Shown: positions 35,275-43,806, numbered from the stretch's first letter. The stretch is 64,000 nucleotides of DNA from Candidatus Enterococcus leclercqii (GCF_009933135.1 NZ_MAEH01000009.1:124001-188000), one strand, 5' to 3'. The notes: generated by a model not told the origin, from the sequence alone. A program made the numbers and translations.

Positions 35275-35589
35275 ATGAAAGTCGTTTTTCATGTTGATGA
35301 AGAAAACAAATGGTCCGAAGCCGGTAAAAATATCCACAATTTAAGAGCCGCCGCTGAAAACATCAAAATTATCCTTTTAGTAAATGGTGCGGCCATCAAA
35401 GGTTATTTAGATCCAGCCAATGCCGTCCTGCTAGGAGAAGATCAAGTGGAGTTTCACGCCTGCCACAATGCCATGCAGGCTTTTGGAATTTCCCCAGAAG
35501 ATTTACCGGCAAATGTTGAAATTGTTCCTGCCGGTGTCTTGGATCTCGTTAAACTCCAACATCGAGGGTATGCTTATATCAAACCCTAA
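35275..35589 (+). CDS. DsrE/DsrF-like small protein
   Basis: The 104-residue protein has the DsrE fold pattern: Met-Lys-Val-Val-Phe-His-Val, a helix, Ile-Lys-Ile-Ile-Leu-Leu-Val-Asn-Gly-Ala-Ala-Ile, a Val-Glu-Phe-His-Ala-Cys-His-Asn-Ala-Met segment and a final Gly-Tyr-Ala-Tyr-Ile-Lys-Pro. The conserved Cys lies in the active-site loop used for sulfur transfer in the family. AGAGGAG sets the ATG at 35275. It probably shares a transcript with the AI-2E family gene. Its role here is unknown. Confidence 0.8.
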   Translation: MKVVFHVDEENKWSEAGKNIHNLRAAAENIKIILLVNGAAIKGYLDPANAVLLGEDQVEFHACHNAMQAFGISPEDLPANVEIVPAGVLDLVKLQHRGYAYIKP

Positions 35590-35652
35590 GCCGCTTTTAC
35601 TCAAAATAGCCGCTAAAAAAGATTAGTCAGCCTTTGAAATTTTTAACAATGA

Positions 35653-35763
35653 AATGAAAAGAGAAGTCACTTCCACTATTTTTAATGGAAGTGACTTCTC
35701 TTTTCATTGTGGCTCACGTTTGGTATTGTTCGCTTCACAGGACGGTGACTCAACTATTGTCAC
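35653..35763 (-). repeat. dispersed 3'-end element, copy C (best preserved)
   Basis: Read on the minus strand it follows the 56-residue gene by about 60 nt. The tail (35709-35763) contains its own GTGAC/GTCAC inverted repeat and encodes VTIVESPSCEANNTKREPQ followed by TGA. The hairpin is a perfect 23-bp inverted repeat (35653-35675 with 35686-35708) around a 10-nt loop, with T runs on both strands, so it should also end transcription in both directions. Confidence 0.85.
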
Positions 35764-35821
35764 AGACCCTTTGTCTGCTATTGCTATTCAATTTTCATCA
35801 ATTGCTTTTTCACGCCAATTG

Positions 35822-35992
35822 TCAGCAGTCACTGATATCGCAAATTTTTGCTAATGCAATCTCGCCACTTGCCTCCAGCTCTACTGTGCAGGTCTTCTCC
35901 AGGATGGTCACAATCTTGACCTTTTCCTTGGCTGTGCCCCCTACTACTTTTGCCTCGTAAGTAATCCCTTTTTGCAGCTCTGATTTTTCCAT
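35822..35992 (-). CDS. small protein of 56 residues, unknown function
   Basis: An ATG at 35992 preceded by AGAGGTGG opens 56 codons. The protein is rich in Lys, Glu and Val (Met-Glu-Lys-Ser-Glu-Leu-Gln-Lys-Gly, later Lys-Glu-Lys-Val-Lys-Ile-Val-Thr-Ile-Leu-Glu) and ends Cys-Asp-Ile-Ser-Asp-Cys. Alternating hydrophobic residues suggest a small beta-rich fold. The good ribosome-binding site, codon use and downstream 3' element support a real gene. Longer overlapping frames on both strands look like shadows. Confidence 0.6.
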   Translation of the reverse strand: MEKSELQKGITYEAKVVGGTAKEKVKIVTILEKTCTVELEASGEIALAKICDISDC

Positions 35993-36124
35993 AAGCTGTC
36001 CACCTCTTTGTTTCCTTTTTGAGGGTTATATCATGAGGAGGTTCCCTTGTAAATAGCTTCCATAAGGTTTTCGCAGAATTTTCGAAAAATATTCGCATTT
36101 TTTGAGCTTTTCACTCGTAAAAAG

Positions 36125-36940
36125 CTATTTTGGGCTGCGATGTTGGTAGTGTTTGTACAGTGCACCGAAGCGGCCACTGTAATCCGACTGCCACGGCTTA
36201 TCTCGACCACAAAAATGCAACAGTACCGTATGAGCGACAACCCAATCCAGATCCCATTGTCCCCGACTGATCGTCTCATACACCATCTTTTTGCGGACAT
36301 CAAAATTATACAGCTGATCTGGCAAGGGTAAAATCCGCTCGCCGTACAATCCGTTCAACACGTCCTGATCTGGCAAAAACAGCTGAAAACGATTCTTTTC
36401 GATGAATTCAAAGATGGCCTGCCGTGAAACCAAAGGGCGAATCTGGGGTAGATTCATCAGCAACACACCGGAATTAAAGTAGCTTTCCGCTTCATAGTTT
36501 TGTAGTCGCACCTTATTGATGACATTCGCCATTTCCGTCAGTTGAGAATGGCTAGCTGCCGCATAAGGTGCCTCCCCCATCTTTAGCTCCAACAGTGGCC
36601 GCAGATCATTGATACACAAAATATCCGCATCCAGATACAAGATTCGTTCCAACTCTGTCGGCAAAAATTCTTGAGCCAACAGACGATAATAAATGGTTTC
36701 CGGGTAACGATCCGTCGTGGGGCTGTCCTTAAATAACTGAGGGCCCACCACTACCGGATGATAGTTTATCCCCAGTTGATGACAAGCTTCAGCGATTTTG
36801 TCGTTTTGTTTCAATGGCTGCTGCTGCATCACGTAGACGGACAGCTCAGAAAACGAAGAATTTTCACGGATAGAATACAGGGTCGTCACCAGTTGCGTAG
36901 AAAAATTATCATTGATAGAAAAAAGTAGATTGTGGTGCAT
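36125..36940 (-). CDS. glycosyltransferase family 8 protein
   Basis: The 271-residue protein has a GT8 fold: an N-terminal Leu-Leu-Phe-Ser-Ile-Asn-Asp-Asn-Phe nucleotide-sugar motif, the metal-binding Asp-x-Asp in Tyr-Leu-Asp-Ala-Asp-Ile-Leu (about 98-104), Tyr-Phe-Asn-Ser-Gly-Val-Leu-Leu-Met-Asn and a C-terminal His-Phe-Cys-Gly-Arg-Asp-Lys-Pro-Trp. Members transfer glucose or galactose to cell-surface polymers or glycoproteins. There is no membrane anchor. AAGGAG precedes the ATG. No other envelope gene is adjacent, so the acceptor is unknown. Confidence 0.9.
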   Translation of the reverse strand: MHHNLLFSINDNFSTQLVTTLYSIRENSSFSELSVYVMQQQPLKQNDKIAEACHQLGINYHPVVVGPQLFKDSPTTDRYPETIYYRLLAQEFLPTELERILYLDADILCINDLRPLLELKMGEAPYAAASHSQLTEMANVINKVRLQNYEAESYFNSGVLLMNLPQIRPLVSRQAIFEFIEKNRFQLFLPDQDVLNGLYGERILPLPDQLYNFDVRKKMVYETISRGQWDLDWVVAHTVLLHFCGRDKPWQSDYSGRFGALYKHYQHRSPK

Positions 36941-37050
36941 CAGCGGATCGCTCCTTTTTGATCAATTCGGCGGGGGTGTTTCCAAATATGACTTTGTAAC
37001 ACAGTTTAGCAAAATCAATTAGATTTCACCATAGCGGCGATTCGTTCCAC
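36909..37050 (-). pseudogene. possible frameshifted small gene upstream of the glycosyltransferase
   Basis: On the minus strand GGAGG is followed 10-11 nt later by a GTG opening Met-Glu-Arg-Ile-Ala-Ala-Met-Val-Lys-Ser-Asn, which stops at 37015. Skipping one base there gives a further protein-like run with Ala-Lys-Leu-Cys-Tyr-Lys-Val-Ile-Phe-Gly-Asn-Thr-Pro-Ala-Glu-Leu-Ile. It could be a gene of about 45 codons with a one-base shift, or chance. Confidence 0.25.
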
Positions 37051-37251
37051 TCGTTCTCATCCTCCTTTTTATTAGCTGTATCAGCGTTTTTTATTCAGCC
37101 AAATTGGGACTTTTCCTGCACCTGACATTTTTTCAGTTAACCAGATTTTTTATAAGGAAGCGCTGTCTTTTTTTTAGATAACGTGCTACTCTTAAAAGAA
37201 GAAAACTGTCCTTTAGATCGATGATTTAATGGGCGCAAAACAGGAAAGCAG

Positions 37252-38238
37252 ATGATAAAAGTGAAAATCGTAAACGTTGAAGACGCGGTTGGCTCCCGGC
37301 TGTGCCAGGATCTGACCCAAATCATTCCCGGCGAAAAAAAAGGCCCCCGTTTTCGCAAAGGACACCTGGTAACCAAAGAAGATATTCCGGTCTTGCTGTC
37401 CATGGGAAAAGTCCATCTTTATGTCGAAGAAGCACAGCCGGGGATGCTTCATGAAGAAGAGGCTGCCCGCCTGTTGTATGCCTTGTGTGCAAACGATTAT
37501 CTGGCACCTAGCGAGATTAAAGAAGGGAAGATTGAAGCCGTTGCCCAAAAGGAGGGCTTATTAACCGTCGATCGTAAACGACTGTTTCAAGTCAACCGCT
37601 TCGGTGCGATGATGATTGCCACGAAAGCTGATTTTTCTCGATTACACGCAGGTGAGACAGCTGCCGGCATGCGGGTGATTCCTCTGTACATTGAAGAAGC
37701 GCAGATGACTGCTCTGACAGCTGCAGTTGGCAGTCAACCTCCGCTATTGACGTTGCATCCTTTCACCCCGAAAAAAGTCGCCATCGTTACTACCGGTAGC
37801 GAGGTCTTTTCCGGTCGAATTAAAGACGGATTTGAACCTGTTTTACGGCAGAAATTGGCTGACTTCCCCACTGAAATCATCTTCCATAAGCTTGTCGATG
37901 ACCAAAAAGCAGCGATTGTGGCAGCCATCAAAGACGCCGAAGCTGCCGGTGCCGATATCATCTTGTGCACTGGCGGAATGAGCGTAGATGCCGATGATTT
38001 GACACCAGGTGCCATCAAAGACGCAGCAGCACAGCTGGTCTCTTACGGAACACCGGTTTTACCGGGAGCGATGTTTGCACTGGCTTACGGCAAAACCGGT
38101 GCGGCGATTATGGGGTTGCCTGGCGCCGTGATTTTTGCACCGCAGACTGTTTTTGATTTGATTTTACCTCGGATCATGGCAGATATCACAGTGACCAAAG
38201 AAGACATCGCCGAGCTTGGCTGCGGCGGCTTATTGTAA
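37252..38238 (+). CDS. MoeA-like molybdopterin-binding protein
   Basis: The 328-residue protein has a MoCF (MoeA domain 3-like) molybdopterin-binding domain at about 175-320, with Val-Ala-Ile-Val-Thr-Thr-Gly-Ser-Glu-Val and Ile-Ile-Leu-Cys-Thr-Gly-Gly-Met-Ser-Val-Asp-Ala-Asp-Asp. It is shorter than usual MoeA (about 400), and its N-terminal half differs, so it may be an accessory protein for maturing molybdenum enzymes rather than the general molybdate-inserting enzyme. AGGAAAGC precedes the ATG. It leads an operon with modB, modC and a MogA/MoaB gene, spaced 14 nt from modB. Confidence 0.82.
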   Translation: MIKVKIVNVEDAVGSRLCQDLTQIIPGEKKGPRFRKGHLVTKEDIPVLLSMGKVHLYVEEAQPGMLHEEEAARLLYALCANDYLAPSEIKEGKIEAVAQKEGLLTVDRKRLFQVNRFGAMMIATKADFSRLHAGETAAGMRVIPLYIEEAQMTALTAAVGSQPPLLTLHPFTPKKVAIVTTGSEVFSGRIKDGFEPVLRQKLADFPTEIIFHKLVDDQKAAIVAAIKDAEAAGADIILCTGGMSVDADDLTPGAIKDAAAQLVSYGTPVLPGAMFALAYGKTGAAIMGLPGAVIFAPQTVFDLILPRIMADITVTKEDIAELGCGGLL

Positions 38239-38252
38239 CGGGAGGTTCGGAT

Positions 38253-38921
38253 ATGTCACCACTGCTTTTATCCATGAAAACGGCGGCTGTCGCCGGGATT
38301 CTTACCTTTTTTCTGGGTCTTTTGGCAGCCAAAGGAGTCAATTCCATCAAACGCCCCGGTGTCCGCATGATTTTTGATGGTCTGTTGACATTGCCCCTGG
38401 TCTTGCCGCCAACTGTTGCCGGCTTCTTTTTGCTGTACATTTTCGGAGTCAATCGTCCCGTTGGCCGCTTTTTTCTGGACTTTTTTTCATGGAAGATTGC
38501 TTTTTCTTGGGGAGCTACTGTCTTAGCGGCTACCGTGGTTTCATTTCCTTTGATGTACCGCTCTGCTCGTGGCGCGTTGGAGCAAGTAGACAGCGATTAT
38601 CTCGATGCCGGACGAACTTTGGGACTATCCGAGTGGTACATCTTCTTTCGCGTTCAATTGCCTTTAGCGGCTCCGGGAATCTTGTCAGGAGGTATTTTGG
38701 CCTTTGCCCGCGGACTGGGAGAGTTCGGTGCCACTGCCATGATTGCCGGGAATATCGCCGGTAAGACCCGAACCTTGCCATTGTCCATCTACTCAGCGGT
38801 TGCTGCCGGACGGATGGAGGATGCCTATCGGGAAGTAGCGATTATCGTTGTCTTCTCATTTGTTGTGGTGGTTCTTATGAACTACTTTACTAAACGCTCT
38901 GGAAAGGGGGTGCGAGGATGA
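38253..38921 (+). CDS. modB: molybdate ABC transporter permease
   Basis: The 222-residue protein has five to six membrane helices and the ModB-type coupling loop Ala-Gly-Arg-Thr-Leu-Gly-Leu-Ser with Gly-Leu-Gly-Glu-Phe-Gly-Ala-Thr downstream. It also has the early Pro-Leu-Val-Leu-Pro-Pro-Thr-Val-Ala-Gly-Phe motif of molybdate and tungstate permeases. GGAGG precedes the ATG. It overlaps modC by 4 nt. No modA binding-protein gene is in the operon. Tungstate transport is an alternative. Confidence 0.92.
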   Translation: MSPLLLSMKTAAVAGILTFFLGLLAAKGVNSIKRPGVRMIFDGLLTLPLVLPPTVAGFFLLYIFGVNRPVGRFFLDFFSWKIAFSWGATVLAATVVSFPLMYRSARGALEQVDSDYLDAGRTLGLSEWYIFFRVQLPLAAPGILSGGILAFARGLGEFGATAMIAGNIAGKTRTLPLSIYSAVAAGRMEDAYREVAIIVVFSFVVVVLMNYFTKRSGKGVRG

Positions 38922-39982
38922 CGATTGAGATTGCCATCAAGAAAAAACTCAAAGAATACACGCTGGATTTTTCTTTCACTTCTGTTTCTCAGCAGACAGC
39001 GCTTTTAGGGGCATCCGGATCCGGAAAAAGCATGATTTTAAAATGCATTGCTGGTATTGAAACACCTGACGAAGGTTACATTCGGGTCAATGGCCGTACC
39101 CTTTTTGATAAGCAGAAAAAAATCAATCTGCCACCCCAAAAACGGCGGGTGGGTTATCTATTCCAAAACTATGCGTTATTTCCCAACTTCACCGTACGCC
39201 AAAATATTGCTTGCGTGTTGCAGAAAAAAGACCGGCAGCGAGTCGAGGCACTGCTGCACAAATTTGAATTGACGGAGATTGCAGAACAATATGGTGAGCA
39301 GTTGTCTGGCGGGCAACAGCAGCGGGTGGCACTGGCGCGCTTACTGGCTTCTGATCCCGAAATTCTATTACTAGATGAGCCTTTTTCAGCACTGGATACC
39401 TTTTTGAAAGAAAAAGTCGAACTGGAGATGAAGTCTTTCTTGCAGGATTACCCAGGTGAAGCAATCCTCGTGACCCACAACCGCAACGAAGCATATCGTT
39501 TGTGTGAGGACTTGGTAATCTTAAATCGCGGGCGCAGCATCGAACATGGCAAGCTCAAACAGATTTTTGATCATCCCCGCTATTTAGCTACTTCTAAGCT
39601 TACCGGCTGCAAAAATTTTTCCCGCGTGGAACGATTAGACGACCACCATTTACTGGCTCTGGATTGGAATTTTTCCTTGACTGTTCCCCAACCCGTGACA
39701 TCGGCTATTCGCTATGTCGGTATTCGTGCCCATTTTTTTGAAGAAGCTTTTGATTTAAATGCTGAAAACTGCTTTAAAGCTAAGATTTTGGATCAAACCG
39801 AGACTCCTTTTGAATGGCGAATCCTCTGCCAGCCAAATGATGGCGAAGTACCCCTGTGGTGGAAATTACCAAAGGAGAAAAAGCGCACTGCTTTTTCAGG
39901 TGTTCTCCATGTGCCAACAGCCGCTGTTCAACTGTTGCAAAGTGATCCACAAGACAATTTTTCCAGGAGGCAAGAATCATGA
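38918..39982 (+). CDS. modC: molybdate ABC transporter ATPase
   Basis: The 354-residue ATPase has Walker A Gly-Ala-Ser-Gly-Ser-Gly-Lys-Ser (about 32-39), signature Leu-Ser-Gly-Gly-Gln-Gln-Gln-Arg, Walker B Leu-Leu-Leu-Asp-Glu-Pro-Phe and the switch His in Val-Thr-His-Asn. After about residue 230 there is a C-terminal domain of about 120 residues that may correspond to the MOP regulatory domain but is diverged. It overlaps both neighbours by 4 nt (ATGA junctions), indicating translational coupling in the molybdenum operon. Confidence 0.9.
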   Translation: MTIEIAIKKKLKEYTLDFSFTSVSQQTALLGASGSGKSMILKCIAGIETPDEGYIRVNGRTLFDKQKKINLPPQKRRVGYLFQNYALFPNFTVRQNIACVLQKKDRQRVEALLHKFELTEIAEQYGEQLSGGQQQRVALARLLASDPEILLLDEPFSALDTFLKEKVELEMKSFLQDYPGEAILVTHNRNEAYRLCEDLVILNRGRSIEHGKLKQIFDHPRYLATSKLTGCKNFSRVERLDDHHLLALDWNFSLTVPQPVTSAIRYVGIRAHFFEEAFDLNAENCFKAKILDQTETPFEWRILCQPNDGEVPLWWKLPKEKKRTAFSGVLHVPTAAVQLLQSDPQDNFSRRQES

Positions 39983-40485
39983 CTAATCCTTATCGCGTCG
40001 CCGTCTTGACCGCCAGTGACCGCAGTGCAGCTGGCAGTCGGCCTGATCTCAGCGGGCCCGCTATCGTTGAAATCTTAGCCGCTGCGCCAGAGTTTTCCGT
40101 CACTTATCAAAATATTTTGCCCGATGATCAAGCCGTTTTAGCAGCAGAAATGGCCAGTTTAGCTGATCAATTTGCTGTTGACCTCATCCTCACTACTGGC
40201 GGTACCGGCCTGGCCCCTCGTGATCAAATGCCCGAAGCAACCTTGAGTATCGCTCAGCGCCTCGTGCCGGGAATTGCCGAAGCATTGCGTTACAACAGTC
40301 TGCAGATCACTAAACGAGGGATGCTCAGCCGTGGTGTCAGTGTGATTCGCAACCAAACGCTGATTATCAATCTGCCCGGGAGCCCCAAAGCGGTTCGTGA
40401 ATCCCTTGAATACCTGTTGGATCAGCTCCCCCATGCTCTGGGCCTTCTCAGAGGGGCCGATATGGAGACCGACCATCACCGCTGA
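39979..40485 (+). CDS. MogA/MoaB family molybdopterin adenylyltransferase
   Basis: The 168-residue protein has Val-Ala-Val-Leu-Thr-Ala-Ser-Asp-Arg at the start, the Leu-Thr-Thr-Gly-Gly-Thr-Gly-Leu-Ala-Pro-Arg-Asp motif (about 71-82) and a late Asn-Leu-Pro-Gly-Ser-Pro-Lys-Ala motif, all diagnostic for the MoCF fold. The enzyme activates molybdopterin by adenylation. It ends the operon at a terminator. MogA and MoaB cannot be told apart by eye. The early pathway genes (moaA, moaC, moaD, moaE) are not in the window. Confidence 0.92.
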   Translation: MTNPYRVAVLTASDRSAAGSRPDLSGPAIVEILAAAPEFSVTYQNILPDDQAVLAAEMASLADQFAVDLILTTGGTGLAPRDQMPEATLSIAQRLVPGIAEALRYNSLQITKRGMLSRGVSVIRNQTLIINLPGSPKAVRESLEYLLDQLPHALGLLRGADMETDHHR

Positions 40486-40526
40486 CTTTTTTTCCAAATG
40501 CAGTCGTTTCACCAACTAAAAACAGG

Positions 40527-40567
40527 CACCGCAAAATCATCTGTCTCACGATTTTTGCGGTGTTTTT
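40527..40567 (+). terminator. terminator of the molybdenum operon
   Basis: CACCGCAAAA pairs with TTTTTGCGGTG, followed by five T. Confidence 0.85.
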
Positions 40568-40705
40568 GTGTTTCCTCGTCGTAAGCAGGCAGACTTATTG
40601 CTGCCTTACCGACAAAATCGCTGCCCTTCCTTCGAAAATCGTTGTATTTGTTTAAATTTTCTGTTATTTTTATACCTGTATTCTACGACCTCAGGAGAAA
40701 ACACT

Positions 40706-42055
40706 ATGGAAAAGAAATTACAATTCAAAGACTACTTATTTATCGGTTCGATGCTCTTCGGCTTATTTTTTGGCGCCGGAAATCTAATTTTCCCAGTTCA
40801 TATGGGTCAAGAAGCCGGCAGCAATATTTTCATGGCCAACCTCGGCTTTCTCGTCACAGGAATTGGCCTGCCGTTTCTCGGCGTCGTCGCAATCGGTGTT
40901 TCCCGCAGCAATGGTTTGTATGACCTGGCGACTCGGGTGAACAAATCCTATGCTTTTATTTTTACCATTCTGCTTTATCTGGTGATTGGTCCTTTTTTTG
41001 CCTTGCCACGGCTGGCGACCACGTCCTTTGAAATCGGCTTGGCACCCTTTTTACCCCAAGAAGACCATACCCTGTGGCTGGCACTGTTCAGCTTCGCCTT
41101 CTTTTTATGTGCATGGGGCTTATCTCGTAAACCGACAAAACTGTTGGCTTATGTCGGGAAATTTCTGAATCCGGTCTTTTTGATATTGCTGGGGATCTTG
41201 CTGGCTTTTGCCTTTTTCAAACCGCTGGGTACCGTTTCTCAAGCCGCTATCCAACCGGCCTATCAGCAAGATACCTTTATCACCGGCTTCACGCAGGGGT
41301 ACAATACGCTGGATGCGCTGGCTTCATTGGCTTTTGGAATTATCATTGTCACTACCATCAAAAATATGGGAGTCACTAAGCCCAGCGCCATCGCCATGGA
41401 TACCATAAAATCCGGTTCTGTCAGCATTGTTTTGATGGGAATCATCTACACCTTGCTCTCTTATATGGGGGCAATGAGTCTCGGCAAATTTCCCATCAGC
41501 GAAAACGGTGGGGTTGCACTGGCTCAAATCGCTCGCTATTATTTGGGGACTGGCGGCAGCATTTTATTAGCTTTGATCGTGATTATCGCCTGTCTGAAGA
41601 CTGCCATCGGATTGATCAGCGCCTTTGCGGAAACCTTTGTGGAGCTGTTTCCCAAGCGCAGCTACCAGCTCTTTGTTGCGATTGCCAGCATCCTGCCTTG
41701 CCTATTTGCCAATGTAGGACTGACGCGAATCATCGAATTTTCCACCCCGGTTCTGATGTTCATCTATCCGTTGGCAATCACCCTGATTCTCTTAGCCTTG
41801 CTGAGTCCGTTGTTTAAACATCGGGCGGGGGTCTATCGTATGACCACCTACTTTACGTTGATTGCCGCTGTCTGTGATGGTCTCAATGCTGCGCCTGCTG
41901 CCTTGCGAAATACAACAGCAGTTGATACCATTATCGAAACCGCCGCTCGCTTCTTGCCTTTATTTGATATTGGCATGGGTTGGGTTCTGCCGGCTGGTAT
42001 CGGTTTTGTGGTGGGAATCATCTGGACGTTTGTAGTGAAACCTTCCCGTGATTAA
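40706..42055 (+). CDS. brnQ: branched-chain amino-acid carrier BrnQ (LIVCS family)
   Basis: The 449-residue carrier has 12 membrane helices and the LIVCS N-terminus [14 protein letters not shown]. It imports leucine, isoleucine and valine with Na+ or H+. CAGGAG precedes the ATG at 40706; the longer frame from 40568 runs through the upstream terminator and has no start site. It is a single gene. No T-box is seen upstream, so the regulation is not evident. Confidence 0.95.
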   Translation: MEKKLQFKDYLFIGSMLFGLFFGAGNLIFPVHMGQEAGSNIFMANLGFLVTGIGLPFLGVVAIGVSRSNGLYDLATRVNKSYAFIFTILLYLVIGPFFALPRLATTSFEIGLAPFLPQEDHTLWLALFSFAFFLCAWGLSRKPTKLLAYVGKFLNPVFLILLGILLAFAFFKPLGTVSQAAIQPAYQQDTFITGFTQGYNTLDALASLAFGIIIVTTIKNMGVTKPSAIAMDTIKSGSVSIVLMGIIYTLLSYMGAMSLGKFPISENGGVALAQIARYYLGTGGSILLALIVIIACLKTAIGLISAFAETFVELFPKRSYQLFVAIASILPCLFANVGLTRIIEFSTPVLMFIYPLAITLILLALLSPLFKHRAGVYRMTTYFTLIAAVCDGLNAAPAALRNTTAVDTIIETAARFLPLFDIGMGWVLPAGIGFVVGIIWTFVVKPSRD

Positions 42056-42062
42056 TCCCTTT

Positions 42063-42085
42063 TACGGCGACTGCTCACCGTCGCC
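42063..42085 (+). terminator. inverted repeat after brnQ
   Basis: ACGGCGAC pairs with GTCGCCGT across a 7-nt loop. The T tract after it is poor, so it may be only a weak terminator. Confidence 0.45.
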
Positions 42086-42173
42086 GTGGCCTTGTTTACC
42101 GATTTCGCTAAAATGGTCAAAAAATAAAAAAATTTAATTGTCATTTTTTTCGAAAAACCGACCTAAAATATGA

Positions 42174-42228
42174 CGACAGCCGTTCTTTATGCGTTGAATC
42201 AGCATATTGAGGGCTGTCTCTTTTTGTC
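42174..42228 (+). terminator. hairpin upstream of the Mga-like gene
   Basis: GACAGCC pairs with GGCTGTC, with an inner ATGC/GCAT stem, and is followed by TCTTTTT. It precedes the predicted mga-like promoter, so it probably ends read-through from brnQ. Confidence 0.65.
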
Positions 42229-42244
42229 AAAATTCTGTTTCCAA

Positions 42245-42273
42245 CTGACAATTTATAGAAAAATGATTACAAT
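42245..42273 (+). promoter_or_regulatory. predicted promoter of the Mga-like gene
   Basis: CTGACA (42245-42250) and TACAAT (42268-42273) are 17 nt apart, about 36 nt before the start codon. Confidence 0.6.
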
Positions 42274-42309
42274 GTGGCCAGAGAGTAATCGAATGGAGGG
42301 TATTTTTTT

Positions 42310-43806
42310 ATGTTATACGAAGAATTATTGATGGATTCATCCACGTTGCTGAAGTTCAAACTGTTTAAAAAAATCATGTTTCTGGGAAGTGCTGCTTACC
42401 CCATCGCCCAAATTGCTACTGACATGAATCTGAATTACCAACAGACCGTCATCGATTTGACAGAAATCGATAAAGAAATGGCTGCTATGAACCCTGACCA
42501 TCAGTCAATTTTAGTGGGGGCCGGTAAAATTGATTCTCAAAATCTTTCCTGCACCATCGACGAATATCGCTACCAGCTGTTGCAGTCTTCCGTTCCATTT
42601 CAATTCATCCTCTACTTTTTGAATGAAGAGAAACCGACAATCGATGACTTCTGTGTCAAATTCTTCTCCAGCCGCTCGACTGTCTCCCGTAAGATTGACA
42701 AACTAAAACGGTACCTGAAACAATTTGGCCTGCGCTTTACTTATACAGAAGCCGGCCTGGTAGGAGATGAACGGGTCGCCCGCTTGGCACTGTTCAATAT
42801 TGTATGGCTGGGAGTTCGCGGAATCGAATGGCCTTTTGCCATGGATGAAAAAATTGCAGACGACTTAGTTGAAGGTTTTTCTGCTTATTTCCCACTGTCT
42901 CGCACCTATGTGGGTCGTCACGAACTAAAATTCTTCGCTGCCATTTTTTACATGCGCATCAAAAAAGACAACTTCGTGAAATACGACAAAGCCTATGATT
43001 TTTTAATGAGAGACAATGACTACTACGACTTTGACCTGTTGCCACAGCTGATCGATATCGAATTGACTACTCGTCAAGCGAAAGCTGAAACTAGCTACGT
43101 ATATTTCTTGGCACACATCGTTCCTTTTTACACCTTGGAAAATGATGAAACACTGGTTCAAACCATCAAAGACTTTGCTGACCGGCCGAATTCTGTTTAT
43201 CTGCTGGCTAAGGAATACTTGGCCTTTGCCAAACAAGAATTCTTTTCTGAAAATCCTGAAATTCTGGATCATCCGATGATTTTGGGAAATCTGATCAACA
43301 TCAGTTTTGGCTATTATGTACTGCACCATCCATATCCAACAATTCAGCAGATGGTAACCAGTCCTGGAGAGAGCGTCCGTAATTTGAAACAGATTGAAGA
43401 AAAAAGCGAGGCCTGGTTTACTAACGCTGGCCAACGCAGCGAATTCAGCGGCTTTGTCAATGCTACCACCATTCAGCTGCTGGCCCGTTCATTTACTCAG
43501 GTCTTAATCCCTTATTTTGATTGGGCCAAAGATGCGGATAAAGTCAAAGTGGGTGTCGCTTTAGAACATAACTACTTATTGGTCAAAAATCTCTACCGCT
43601 ATTTGTCAGATTTGCGCTTTGTACAAGCCGAACCTTTTGACAGCAACAAGAGCACCGAGTACGATTTAACTATCAGCTCTTCGCTGTTACTGAAGAAGCG
43701 TTTTCCCAATCAAGAAGTATTCTTGTGGGATCACGCCGGAGACGAAGCCCAAATGGTGGCACTATACAAACGTCTCAGAAAGCTTTTTACCGAGAAAAAT
43801 CGCTAA
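42310..43806 (+). CDS. Mga/AtxA-like transcriptional regulator
   Basis: The 498-residue protein has two N-terminal helix-turn-helix regions (about 12-60 and 95-150; the second reads Phe-Phe-Ser-Ser-Arg-Ser-Thr-Val-Ser-Arg-Lys-Ile-Asp-Lys-Leu), a large helical middle with PRD-like regions (about 170-390), and a C-terminal EIIB-like domain (about 400-490). This is the layout of Mga-type stand-alone virulence and metabolism regulators. GGAGGG precedes the ATG. Targets are unknown; the zinc peptidase gene follows 18 nt downstream and is probably cotranscribed. Confidence 0.85.
   Translation: MLYEELLMDSSTLLKFKLFKKIMFLGSAAYPIAQIATDMNLNYQQTVIDLTEIDKEMAAMNPDHQSILVGAGKIDSQNLSCTIDEYRYQLLQSSVPFQFILYFLNEEKPTIDDFCVKFFSSRSTVSRKIDKLKRYLKQFGLRFTYTEAGLVGDERVARLALFNIVWLGVRGIEWPFAMDEKIADDLVEGFSAYFPLSRTYVGRHELKFFAAIFYMRIKKDNFVKYDKAYDFLMRDNDYYDFDLLPQLIDIELTTRQAKAETSYVYFLAHIVPFYTLENDETLVQTIKDFADRPNSVYLLAKEYLAFAKQEFFSENPEILDHPMILGNLINISFGYYVLHHPYPTIQQMVTSPGESVRNLKQIEEKSEAWFTNAGQRSEFSGFVNATTIQLLARSFTQVLIPYFDWAKDADKVKVGVALEHNYLLVKNLYRYLSDLRFVQAEPFDSNKSTEYDLTISSSLLLKKRFPNQEVFLWDHAGDEAQMVALYKRLRKLFTEKNR

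Noticed and set aside
35685-36098. Overlapping frames on both strands at 35685-35960 and 35829-36098
   Set aside because: They are shadows of the repeat element and of the 56-residue gene, without ribosome-binding sites.
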